NCBI GenBank assembly: GCA_051530055.1
Contig: CM121342.1
Span: 10,106,001 to 10,170,000, forward strand
DNA from: Neoechinorhynchus agilis
Taxonomy: Eukaryota > Acanthocephala
Reading direction: 5' to 3'
DNA length: 64,000 nucleotides
The notes below the pieces were generated by a model. The model made no database searches. It was not told the DNA's origin and was given only the letters and a program-made list of their open reading frames with translations. Every line of letters starts with the position of its first letter. Positions within the stretch are counted from its first letter, which is position 1. Of the stretch, positions 34,546-45,419 are shown in pieces. A program made the position numbers and the translations under genes.

Positions 34546-35028
34546 TTAAATAAATAACAACAAAAATCGAGCGACAGATTCAACCCAATCGACCCAAAAT
34601 TTTTGAAATCTATACAAACATGATCCGTACGTTTCATAGGTCATTATAACATTCCGTTCATTGTATTGTTCCTCAGCTGTAAACCTGATAAAGCAGATAT
34701 ATGAACGGTCATCGGTCCTCGTGTTCAACAGTCGATCTCTATTTATGACCACTTGCTCAAGTAAAGAATTGAGACTATGGTCACCATTTATCCTTTTTCT
34801 GCATTGTAAATGACAAAAGTTTATCAACAGACAACAATGATCGGAATTTTCCCCGGATTCCGGCAATAATGGAGCGTAGTACACTTTTAATCCTCGTTCT
34901 GGTCTGTATTCATGATTACTATTGGCTTTTGAAGTCGTTGAAGGCCCAATAGAAACTGTCTGATCAAGTGAAAAAGTACGCCAATTACAGTAGGAAGACG
35001 CTGAACACGAACAATGGGTTTCATTCAT
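34546..35028 (-). CDS. Hypothetical 160-residue protein with hydrophobic C-terminus
   Basis: Open frame from an ATG at 35028, preceded by a TTATAAAAC-like box about 10 bases upstream. The start is cysteine/serine-rich (MNETHCSCSASSYC), the middle is basic, and the end is hydrophobic (FWVDWVESVARFLLLFI). No family is recognised and no intron signals or conserved motifs were found, so it may be a chance frame. It is the longest uninterrupted frame in this repeat-rich stretch. Confidence 0.3.
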   Translation of the reverse strand: MNETHCSCSASSYCNWRTFSLDQTVSIGPSTTSKANSNHEYRPERGLKVYYAPLLPESGENSDHCCLLINFCHLQCRKRINGDHSLNSLLEQVVINRDRLLNTRTDDRSYICFIRFTAEEQYNERNVIMTYETYGSCLYRFQKFWVDWVESVARFLLLFI

Positions 35029-36336
35029 TTGTTTTATAAATTGAAGTGAGAATCGAACAACTGCCAGTATATATACGAAGGTGTTCAGTTCCTATGACGA
35101 CCTTTCGACATTTCAGGCCTTTCAAGTTAAAAAGAAGAAGGAAATCGAGTATGATAAAGGCATTCCGCGAGATAAACGGTGAGTGATTATCAAAAAGAAA
35201 TAGTTTACCTGTGTATACTCGCAAAGACCAATGAAATATTACCTTGCCAACTAGACCGAAACCTATTGTCAACACTTTTTGGAATTTTAATTTTCCATAA
35301 CCTCAAAATGTACACATAATATTTTTTTATTTGAAGATTGAATTGTTCATGAAGTCATTTCTTTGCTGAATTCGATATTTTGGTGCACAATCTTGTAAAC
35401 TTTTATCAAAGTTGTTTGCAGAGGAAAATACAAAAAATCTTGGGAATAAATTTCGTAGTGTTAGATTCCATTCAATCCAAGAGGTGTTAGTGTTTTAAGA
35501 ACATGTTCTTTAAATAATTTTGCATTTTATACGCTTTTTTTAGCAACAATAGACGCTAATGACTATTCTAATGATTTTGGTTGCTGCAAATTGTCGTCCA
35601 GTTAGTCTCGATTTTCTTCAGCAATGGCGACAAATATAATTCTTTGGCATAAAACTTTTATAGCCTAAAGGCGAATAGCCGTCCATTCGCAAATTCGGAT
35701 ACACTTCGTGATACGTAGGAATTGCATCATAGACTTGCTTCATAGTTCGCTAAGTCACTCGGAAACAGCCGAAGTCAAGCTTACATTCGGTTCTGAGAGC
35801 GTTCGCAATAAATGTGATTTTGCGATCATTTTATGGTTCTTTTTTAAAAACTATTGGAAACATATTTAAGATCAATTGTGTGCTGGATTTACATATATTC
35901 GTTAGAGTGACTTTATCTGGAATTTCAACAATTATCCCCTCTTCGAAAATCAACAAGAGTAGTCTTATGTTAAAATGCATTTTAACATTACTTTTTGTAG
36001 ATTTAGAAGACTGCAAATGAAGAAAACTGTTTGACCATTGAATTCTTTACAGCTTACTTTTTATGTGATTTAAATCGGGCAAATGAAATGTAAATTTATT
36101 ATATTTTATATCTTCACTAAGAAGTATGTAATGGATTTGATTTAATCATTGACAGAGAAATTCCACCGCGCTAATCAAATTAGAATTGCTGTTAACATAC
36201 TCATGGGCATGATAGATATATTTATTGATTTGAAATATTTCACTAGTCAAAAAATATAAAATTATTTGAAAAGTCATCATAGAAATGAACTCGTTCAATT
36301 TCCCGGCTCGAAACTCCACTTATATTTGTTAATGGC

Positions 36337-36487
36337 AGAAAATTTGAAGTAATTTATTAGGTCCGATATTTGGGCTCACAATCTTGTATGCCTTTATCAA
36401 GGTTGTTTTTTTCCAGAAAACAACCTTGATGAAGGCGCAATATTTTGCGCCGAAATATCGGACCTAATAAATTACTTCAAATTTTCT
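36337..36487. repeat. Near-perfect fold-back element, CCGATATTTCGG family
   Basis: Left arm begins AAAATTTGAAGTAATTTATT and runs to about 36410; right arm 36421-36487 is its complement, with a loop of about 10 bases. The arms share the AGGTCCGATATTT and GGTTGTTTT phrases. It is the best-preserved member of the family also present at 13858 and 23720. Confidence 0.85.
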
Positions 36488-36631
36488 TGCCAGCCGTAAG
36501 ACGGCGAAAGCTCGAAAATAAAGATTTTCTTTATCACTACAAAAGTTCGTCCAAGTGTCAATTTAGAAATAAAAGTTGATCAATCCTGCGGTTGTGCATA
36601 ATTAAAAATTCAATCTTCAAACACTTTATTT

Positions 36632-36820
36632 ATACTTTCTTTTGGTAGTTTTGCCACCCCGGATTTAAGTTCGCTAATTTATTTCCAACATTTCACATCG
36701 GATAATTCCGACATTATCAACAGACCTTGGGAAAATGTCAGAATTATCCGAGAGGTCAAAGATCGGGGAAATGAATTAGTGAACTTAAATCCGGGGGCAA
36801 AATTACAAAAAGAAAGTATC
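36632..36820. repeat. Fold-back element, CCCGGATTTAAGTTC family
   Basis: TACTTTCTTTTGGTAGTTTT at the left is answered by AAAATTACAAAAAGAAAGTA at the right; the inner CCCCGGATTTAAGTTC and GAACTTAAATCCGGGG are exact complements. About 190 bp in total, with terminal repeats of about 45 bp. Confidence 0.85.
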
Positions 36821-37359
36821 TTTTCTCCGAAGATAATAATCCAAGACTCTATTTATAATTGTTTATTTCGCTCGAACATAAGCCATTGTGGTTGCCTTGA
36901 TATTTGATTGGACCAATGTTTTTCGAAAGCGAATAAAACGCAAAAATGTCTCATTACATCAAGAGGCGAAATGTAAGTATTATCAAATCATGTCGTGAGA
37001 AGGGAACCAAATGAATTTCAGTTAATTTAACTATTTCTCGATTCAAACACGAGTCATGGAAAGCATCATAGCAATGCTTTCCTCCGATGTGTGACGAATC
37101 CACATTCTTGCACAAATGAGTTTATTTTAAAAACTCCGTCAACGAGGTTTTTAACTAACTATTTCCGTGCAACGTCCTCGAAATAAATTGAATTGCTTTC
37201 AGACATTTTTCTCGCGCAAATAAAAATCTTTATTTTCTTATCATTTTTCTGTAGTTCTTAAAGAATCGTTTTAACGTTTCACACGCATATTACAATTTTT
37301 CATACAAAAAGGGATGAAAAGGCACTTTTGACTATTTCATATTGTAAAAAGTTGTTTTT

Positions 37360-37489
37360 GTGATTATAAAAATAAAGACTGATTTATTGATCTCAATATT
37401 CCATCCGTCTCATTTGCAAACAACCTGGAGAAGTCTGACGAGACGAACGAAATATTGATATCAATAAATCAGTCTTTATTTTTGTAATC
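37360..37489. repeat. Fold-back element, AATAAAGACTGATTTATTGAT family
   Basis: GTGATTATAAAAATAAAGAC at 37360 is answered by GTCTTTATTTTTGTAATCAC ending at 37489; TGATTTATTGAT and ATCAATAAATCA also pair, as do the inner CGTCTC and GAGACG. About 130 bp. A single copy was seen in this window. Confidence 0.8.
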
Positions 37490-38020
37490 ACCAAAAAATA
37501 CGCAATATCATTTGCCGTGTTAGGACCACATTTATTAGACTCCTGATGTGTGTGTTTTAATTTCGAAGAGTCGATTTCTTTAATGGAACTATTTGATCTA
37601 TTTCTAATCAAAAACAGCAATATTTAATCCTTTATTCCAGATCGTAGATTTACACGCAATGAATATTGATGCTCTAACGAATCTTACAGGACGACTTTTT
37701 CCTTTTGGCACAATGAAATCCCAGCGTGATGTAATTAAAGTTCCTGAGCGCATTGTTCAAAATTATACGCAATATTTTGCGTGATGTCTAGCTATTACTA
37801 TTTCTGCTTTCCTTCCATTATTTAGGTAAAGTGCGCGAGCAAAGAGACAAAAAAGCCCCTCCAGCAGCTACAAGAGTCAATGGAGGTAAGTCGGATGATT
37901 GGAAGAGTTAGAAGGTTTTATCAAAAATAATTACTCATTTAAAAATATAGCAAAATAGTCGGTAAATCAACGAGAAGAATACATCTTCCTGTATTTTTTG
38001 TCCTTATTTAGATTAAAGTG

Positions 38021-39764
38021 ATGGTAGCTTTACTCTCATGCTTTTTGTTCTACTTAGCCACGGGTCAACTCCAAACCCAGGATGGAAATATCACCATCGC
38101 CGGTGAGCTAACCAATACGTCCTGAGACACTAATGCTTGTGATTTTAGCTTTTGAAAAAAATTGGCAAATAAGACCAGTCATCGGTAAGGTTTTAAGTAA
38201 ATCAACTTATATAGAAATATATTTGTTTCCTTTAGGAATTTTGGCACAGGAAACCAACGGGGTATTCGAAGATATGCCCGATAAGTCGTATTTGCCGGCG
38301 TCGTATGTAAAATACGTGGAATCTGCGGGAGGAGTTGCGTTACCAATAAGGTTTTTGCACAGTAAATTAGGGTTTGGTTTCTAGTTAAATTTTTAGATTA
38401 AATCGCAAGGACGAATACTACAGAAAAATATTTGAAAATATTCATGGGTAAGTTTGAAAATCAGTACTCAAGGATTGAAATAAAATTCATTTATAAAATA
38501 AACCAATGAGAAAAGTCGAATTGTTGAAGATTTTAAACTTTGTTGGTGGAAAGCGGCTGAAACCTCAATGATAAAAAGATAAATTTAATGTTAAAAATAG
38601 AGGGATAATACGGCAATGAATTTATGCTAATCCATGAAACCTCTATTGTTCAAACTAGATATCCTCGAAAAAAACGCTTAATAATGCATTGAACTTTAGT
38701 TATAATCGAATACCTAAGGATCAAAAATTTCCCGCACCGAATTTTGGTCTTTTAAATTCACTGAAATATCGAAGTATGTAAAGCTGCAATCGTTTTAATT
38801 TTTGCTTAGATTAATTTTACCCGGCGGTGAGGTTAGTGTGGACAACTCCGAATACGCTAGACTATCGCGAATGTTCTTTGAATGGGCAAAAAAGGTGAGT
38901 ACTATTAGATGTTTGAAAGGTGTAATACAAACTCTTAAAAAGGCAAATGATAACAACGACACATTTCCAATTATGGGGATATGTCTTGGTTTTGAACAAT
39001 TATTCTACCTCGTCGCGGAAAAGAATCCATTGACTTATTGTAGAGGCCGGAACTACAATACGAATATAATCCCAACAAAAAGTATGCCTATTTTTATCAA
39101 AAACGAAAAGCACTTATTAAAAAATTTGAAGAATGGAGCAAATGTAAGATGTTGTCTTTAATGTCAGAGCAAATGTCTCATGATGTGACTTGCAAGAACA
39201 TTACCTACAATTATCATCAATATTGTGTCGAACCGGAGGTGATAATTTTTTTTGCTAAAAACTACGGTGAGCCAATTCTGTCGCTTTAACAATTAGACGT
39301 TCAACAGCAGTAAAAATCTGAGAGATTTCTTTTTGGTTGGAGCACTTAGCTACGATCTTGACGGTCTTCCTTACATTGCCTACGCTGAGGGTTAGTTGCA
39401 CTTTTATGTTATTCAAAGATGGATGAAGAATGTGTTAAGCTCGCCGGTATCCATTCTACGCCTTCCAGTGGCATCCGGAAAGACCATTGTTCGAATGGAC
39501 TCGGCATGGAATTACACACGCGCGTGAATCGATCAAAAATGGACATTTTTATGTCGCCCAATTTATAGATGAAGGTAAAGGCTAACCGAAATGTGGATAT
39601 ACCGCTGCGTCCAAAAACATTTAGCAATGAAAAGTCGACATGAATTCAGAGAAAAATACTTTGATTTACTTGTTTATAACTATCAACCGACTTTTACCGG
39701 AAGCATATCGCCTTTTATGCAATCCTACATATTTGATGACTTTTCCGATGATAAGAATTATTGA
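38021..39764 (+). CDS. GGH: Gamma-glutamyl hydrolase, secreted/lysosomal
   Basis: Class I glutamine-amidotransferase-fold peptidase (family C26) that trims poly-gamma-glutamate from folates. Start at ATG 38021 gives a signal peptide (MVALLSCFLFYLATG). Exons: 38021-38102, 38149-38184, 38236-38350, 38397-38447, 38810-38894, 38943-39143, 39170-39238, 39297-39390, 39440-39574 and 39625-39764. All phases agree. Landmarks: RPVIGILAQE, YLPASYVKYVESAG, GLILPGGEV, then the nucleophile in MGICLGFEQL and the catalytic histidine in FQWHPERPLFEW. The C-terminus YQPTFTGSISPFMQSYIFDD matches the family's end. The intron at 39144-39169 is only 26 nt, and the one at 38448-38809 is long. All catalytic residues are present, so it should be active. 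Confidence 0.95.
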
Positions 39765-41187
39765 AACGCGAATTGTCCAAATCTTGAAAACCAAGAAACT
39801 CTGTTCCGGATTGAAAGGTTTAAAACCAACCACCACCGCTATCAAAACGATAAGTTATCCTGAAATAATAAAAAAAGAGTCCGCGATTTATGTCTGGAAA
39901 AGGAAAGCGGGCATTATTGAGAGTTTTGACTTCATTGATAAAACAGCAAAATCTTTTTTAAGAATTCTGGAAACATCTAAAGATTCTAACGGTAAAGACG
40001 TAAAACGGTTTTAGAAGACAATGAATCTTCATGCTCCTCAATTGGAAAATTGCAGAATTTTTGTATTTATCACACGATGTTAATAATATTAAAAAGAAAA
40101 TTCAAGTCGTTCAATTCTTTGTCGACAGTTAAGACGTCTCAGAAATATTCGAAGAAATCTCGCAATCAATGAACATACCCAAAAAAATTTCAATGATCAA
40201 AGTACCACTGAAATGAGTATTCAACAAGAACTTGTTTGCTTCATTTGAATGTAATTAAGATATTTTTAGACGGATTAAAAGACCGAAAATAAAACTATTA
40301 TTTTTAAATAAACGAATAGAAAATGTACAAAAATCTATCATGATATTTAGAGCAATAATGATTGGCCTGCGGTTAATTTGACTCAAACTATGTTTTCTAA
40401 AGCATACGATTAACGTTATTTTTTTGGATGATCGATTAATCACTGTGGATTATAGATATAGATATTCTATTTAATTGTTCCTTTGGGTGGATGTGTATTC
40501 TCGATGGCGAATCGTTACACACTCGAGCTTTATTATTGAAATCAACCTTGCGCATTTTCAAGGTCTCAGCCTCCTTTTCAAGCATCTAAAAATGGTTGTG
40601 GTGGGGTTACCTAAGTTCCCGAGTCAAGGCTACCAATTTAGGTACCGCACCACATCCATTTTTAGATGTTGAGAAGGAGGCTGAGGCCTTGAACATTCGC
40701 AATGAATATTTCAATACTAAAGCTCGAGTGTATTACAATTCGCCATTGAGGAGATATAGATATATAATCCATTGTGATTTTTATAATATTTCACAATTCC
40801 TTTTATTTAAAAGGCACTTTCTAATGCGCCGGTGGGTTCATTTGCCGTCTGACATATGAAGAATGAGATTCTATGAGTCACATGACCCTAAAGAGGCATG
40901 AAATTCACGCTGAATTATACTCTGATTCATTCTTTTTTCAATGAAATTGAGGATATTTTGATTTTTTGAAATCTGGCCCGAAACTAGTAAAAGGTTCCAT
41001 CAATGACGGATTAATCAGACATGTTGTCAAGGCGAAATCTCCAAGTGATAGATGACAATATAAGTCGAGAAATTCCTCACATTGAAGTACACGGGTAACA
41101 GAGTGCTATAATGATGATCCTTATGAACGCACATCATGATTTCTGTGTTCTAATCATCCTATAAATCAAAATAGACGTGCCGGATGA
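39765..41187. other. Intergenic with a long hairpin
   Basis: Contains the 343-bp inverted repeat at 40438-40780. A plus frame overlapping the end of the hydrolase (39640-40014) has no known domain and is probably spurious. Confidence 0.4.
40438..40780. repeat. Long imperfect hairpin
   Basis: Two arms of roughly 140-170 bases, mostly complementary. Left-arm phrases GATGGCGAAT, ACACTCGAGCTTTA, GGTCTCAGCCTCCTT and CATCTAAAAATGG are answered in reverse order by CCATTTTTAGATG, AAGGAGGCTGAGGCC, TAAAGCTCGAGTGT and ATTCGCCAT. The left arm has a roughly 30-base insertion near 40470. The loop is about 25-30 bases. A transcript would fold into long double-stranded RNA. Confidence 0.85.
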
Positions 41188-41550
41188 GTGGTGGTGGTAA
41201 AGAATCGTTCCAGCAGGGCATTAACGGTACATTGCTCGACCATTTCCACAAAAGTCATCAAAAAAGAGATTAAGGAAAAGTGTGCACTAATGGGAGAACA
41301 TTGGGCTTCGTTCATCACTAAAGAAACAAAATACGAATCACTGGCGCTTCGGGATTCCTGCAAAACGAATCTTCCTAATTTGCTTTTCCTTAGAGGACAA
41401 ATAACTGAGAAGCAATCAACGGAAGAGGAAACAAAAAGGCAGCTGTCTCTAGAACGAAAAATGACGGCAAAGAAAAATGAACATGGCTGCGAGTACTGCT
41501 TAAAATGGCTCGCGGATATCGTCTCCTGCTTCTTAAAAAAAGGACCGTAA
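41188..41550. other. Region open on both strands, function unclear
   Basis: A 120-codon plus-strand frame (first in-frame ATG at 41290; CEYCLKWLADIVSC near its end, lysine/glutamate-rich) overlaps a 146-codon minus-strand frame at 41166-41606. Neither has a recognised domain or clear splice context. One of them may be real; base composition here is less AT-rich than the surroundings. Confidence 0.25.
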
Positions 41551-42847
41551 GTACAAATCGGGCTTACTGAAAAGGAAGTCCAGGCAGACCATTTAGATTG
41601 AATCATTGTTGTATTTACTATCAGGCGCCCGTTCTAATATTGTCATAGACGATGGCAAATGGGTACTTGCGTTACAGAAAACACGAACTGACACCCCGGT
41701 ATGCGACCGGCTCCGATTTTATCTAGTTACTAAGGACTAACAGGAAGCTATAAAAATCCAAGAAAAACCATGATCGAGAAAATCTTTACAGTATTATCAA
41801 AACGAAAAACCAAGTGGGACGGGATTCAGTAAGTTGAGAGAAGTGATCTGCATTTTTACGGTTGCGTGAAGTTCTATGCAACTTAGGGTCCTGTGAATAT
41901 TTTATCGATCATTTTCTCTCCTAAACCTACAATAAAAATCACACAAATAGTTCATAAATATACTTTAAAAATATAAAACACTTTTCAAAAAGGTTAAGTT
42001 CATTTCACAAATCTTCTATTTTTCGCCTAACGACCATATATATACTTTAAACATTGACCTCAAGAATGGTTGATATGCGAGTACACTTAGGTGGAATTCT
42101 TAGACGTAAGATCGGTTGAGAAGTTTAATTACAACATCCTCCGGCTCAGTCTCATTAAGAGACTGATGCTTTGACACTTTAAACAGATTGAAGATCACAA
42201 AGTGGAATTCGAGCGGATAGTAGGCGGGTTGTGTAATAGGAACCGTTGCCGTTTCTACGGGGAGGGGGATCCGAATGGGCGAAAGTTTTTCTTCTCAGTT
42301 TCTGATGCAGCGGAATTATTTTATCATAGGAAATCGAGAAGGTCAACTAGGTCACGAATAAATTCGGCTATAATCTCAACAAACTTTTACTACTAAATAA
42401 ACAAAAGTAGGTTTAATAGCATGAGACAGTTATTCAACGAACATTTAGCATCCTAGAAGCTAGCAAAAGGTTTGCCACGCACGTGAACGACTAATGTAAT
42501 ATAGCCACGAGCGTTGACTTCTCACTCAAAAGACAGAATCTAATTGTGACATTCATCGAGGTTGTTGATTGTTCATCGAGGACATTCGCGAACTAAGATT
42601 GCCACTCAACCGGGTCGTGTTGATGGCGCGTGAAATGCCAAACAAATGGTTTGAAAGGTATATATACATTTCAGTTTAAAGTTTCGTGGAAAGCCAAGTT
42701 TAAGAAACTTCATTACAGCTTATTCTTGGCATAGTTGTGTAACTAGTCATATTTCATTCATGTTCTTAATACAATCTTGGGTTTTTCCAGAATAGACACA
42801 ATGTCGCGAATTTAATAGGTAAAAAATATTTTAAATGTTTGCTACAA

Positions 42848-43332
42848 ATATCTGTTAGTGAAGATTGGCCAGCCGGTAGCTTATATCGATGTGTGGCCTA
42901 TTATGACATATAGACCACACATCGATATACATCGATATAAGTTACCGGCTGGCCAATCTTCATAAAAAAATCTTAATTCAATGGCCTTGAATTAATAATT
43001 ATAAAATTGGCTGAGTTTGTACGTTCCGCAGTTGTGTCGAGGTGGTCAAGTGAACTAATGCCCGTGATCCCGATTAAGGGTCAAGTGGTTCGAATCCGTT
43101 GCCGCCAATGACGCACAACCAAAGGGGACGAAATACCGCTGAAGGGAGGAAATTCACTGATGAGTCCCGCCTCCTGGAGGTATCCGAGGATCCGGAGGAA
43201 TGTACAAACTCGTACCGGATGGTTCAGTGCATTGAGTAATCGAATTACTACTCCGAGCCAGGTCGGTGGGCTGCGTGCCCAAAAATTAACAGCCGTGTCA
43301 TAATAGGCCGCACATCGATATATCTGTTAATG
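42848..43332 (+). mobile_element. TIR-bounded element carrying a tRNA-like polymerase III head
   Basis: Inverted copies of a 25-base sequence (ATATCGATGTGTGGCCTATT..., one mismatch) lie at 42883-42907 and 43297-43323. Flanking them, ATATCTGTTAGTG at 42848 and ATATCTGTTAATG at 43320 look like a diverged target duplication. Inside is a hairpin (GATTGGCCAGCCGGTA... and its complement ending near 42961), then at 43040 a box A-like GTGGTCAAGTG and at 43087 a perfect box B, GGTTCGAATCC. The tRNA-related part resembles a serine/leucine tRNA but lacks an acceptor stem. The segment from TTACCGGCTGGCC to the end of the body is the dispersed relative of the 371-bp satellite unit at 23953-28528. Confidence 0.75.
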
Positions 43333-43379
43333 TTGCACAGAATTATTCCCAATTAACTTTATGAGCAAATCAAGTCTGT

Positions 43380-44775
43380 CTCTCAAAACAAATAGAAATT
43401 CAACCGTTAGCAAAACAATTCGGTTTAATATGCAAGGAGAGTGCTAAAAAAATTGATCAGAATTTCTTTAATTTTTTTACAAATTTATCAAGTCTAAATT
43501 TTAAAAACAAATGAAAATTTAATCATTGATTTTGTTAAAATTAAGAAAAAAATTTGCTTTAATTTGTCAGGAAAATGCTAGAAGTAATTTCCTATGTTTC
43601 TCAGATTTTTCCTAATTTTTTTGAAATTTATTAAGTCCAAATTTAAAAATCAAATAAAAAATTTGATCATTTATTTTGTTAAAAATAACAAAGCAATTCC
43701 GTTTAATGTGCCAAGAGAATGTTATAAATATTCGCTAATGTTGACTAGATTTCTTATTTTTTTACAAATTTATCAAGTCTAAATTTTAAAATCAAATAAA
43801 AGTTCAATCATTAATCTTGTTAAAGTTGAAAAATACAATTCGTTTTATTGTACCATGAAAGTGCAAGAAATATCTGCTCAAGCTGCTCAGATTTTTTCTC
43901 ATTTTTTTACAAATTTATCAAGTCTAAATTTTAAAATCAAATAAAAGTTCAATCATTAATTTTGTAAAAAATAAAAAGGCATTCGTTTTAATGTGTCAGG
44001 AAAATACTGTGAATATTTGTTCAAGTTGCTCAGATTTTTTATAATTTTTTTACAAATTTATCAAATATAAATTTTAAAATCAAATGAAAGTTTAATCATT
44101 AATTTTGTTGAAATTAACAAAAGATTCGTTTTAATGTGTCAGGAAAGTGCTATGAATATTTGTTCAATATGCTCAGATCTTTTCTGATTTTTTGTTCAAA
44201 TTTATCAAATCTAAATTTTAAAATATACTAAAAGTTGAACCGTTAATTTTTTTGAAATTAACAAAAAATTCGTTTAAATGTGTCAGGAAAATGCTATAAA
44301 TATTTGCTAACGTTGATTAGTACTCCTTTATCTTATTTTACAAATTTACCATGCCTGTCTCATAAAAACAAATAAAAGTTCAATCATTAATTTTGTTGAA
44401 ATTAACAAATATTCGTTTCAATGTGTCAGGAAAGTTGTATGAATATTTGTTCAAGTTGCTCAGATCTTTTCTGATTTTTTGTTCAAATTTATCAAATCTA
44501 AAATTGAAATATACTAAAAGTTGAACCGTTAATTTTGTTGAAATTAGCAAAAAATTCGTTTTAATGTGTCAGGAAAATGCTATATTTGCTAACGTTGATT
44601 AGAATTTCTTTATCTTATTTCTACAAATTTACCATGCCTGTCTCATAAAAAACAAATAAAAGTTCAATCATTAATATTATGTTAAAGTTAGAAAAAAACC
44701 ATTCGTTCTAATGTGCCAGGAAAGTGCAAAGAATATCTGATCATGTTGCTCAAATTTTTTCTAATTTTTACAAGA
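43380..44775. repeat. Old AT-rich satellite, about 143-bp unit
   Basis: About ten degraded tandem units. GCTCAGATTTTTT landmarks at about 43884, 44028 and 44170 give a period of about 143 bp. Each unit has ACAAATTTATCAAGTCTAAA, TCAATCATTAATTTTGTT, and TTCGTTTTAATGTGTCAGGA. Units differ by 15-25%, so the array is much older than the 128-bp and 371-bp satellites. The motif unit is unrelated to them. Confidence 0.85.
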
Positions 44776-45419
44776 TGATCAGATGTGTATATTCTTAAGA
44801 AAACCGGGTATCTTTTTTCATGCACCGCACGTCTATTCGTCTTATTCAACTCATAGTAGAACGCATGAGCTTTTCTGACTCATTTCAGGTAGCCAGTTAT
44901 TTTGTCATCTATTCTTAGGGACAACTTTGCTTAATGTGGTTGAACATCGTCAACGTTGTCCTTAAGAGATAGATATCGTTGACGATGTTACGTCGAGTTG
45001 GTGTTTATAAGCTAAATACCGTAGGTTCAAGTTAGCGATCAATGCTTACAATAGAGAGAGCGATATTGATCGTCTACTTTAGATCTCTTGGTTTTTGTTT
45101 AACGATTTGAAAACGACGGAATAGTATGGGGGACTGTACGCATTGCTAAACTCATTTCCCGACCCGAATAAACTCCCATTGGCATAAGTAGTGCCTGCTG
45201 CGCTTCAACTAAGCGTGACTCGTCTTCTCCAACTCGCAATCCTCTCTTCTTATGCCACTGATTCCGTCAAATCCGGAGCCATCGTCACATGAAATGCCGC
45301 CGCCCTACACGAGTGCGTTATATCTATAGCGAACGCACTCACACTTGTTGTTATTGTGAAAAGTGCGATTGTGGGTGGAGTTGCGCCATTGAGCAACGTT
45401 TTTTATATTAATTGTAGAT

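Larger units (their letters stand above)
35029..38020. other. Gene-poor region with a cluster of inverted-repeat elements
   Basis: Contains at least four elements: a fragment near 35365-35420 (CACAATCTTGTAAAC) and complete ones at 36337-36487, 36632-36820 and 37360-37489. Near 37659-37783 and 37832-37893 two short exon-like stretches (NLTGRLFPFGTMKSQRD; KVREQRDKKAPPAATRVNG) are flanked by splice-like signals and could be 5' exons of a small gene or leader of the hydrolase, but their frames do not join simply. Confidence 0.4.
41551..45419. other. Gene-poor region with repeats
   Basis: Holds the TIR-bounded SINE-like element at 42848-43332 and the old satellite at 43380-44775. The final 600 bases are less AT-rich and probably contain the promoter and 5' untranslated part of the KANK-type gene; an AATTGTAG acceptor-like site lies immediately before its ATG. 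Confidence 0.45.

Noticed and set aside
39640-40014. 124-codon plus-strand frame
   Set aside because: Its first part overlaps the last exon of the gamma-glutamyl hydrolase in another frame; the rest shows no motif.
43030-43105. Functional tRNA gene
   Set aside because: Box A and box B are present, but there is no pairing acceptor stem or proper anticodon arm; it belongs to a SINE-like element.
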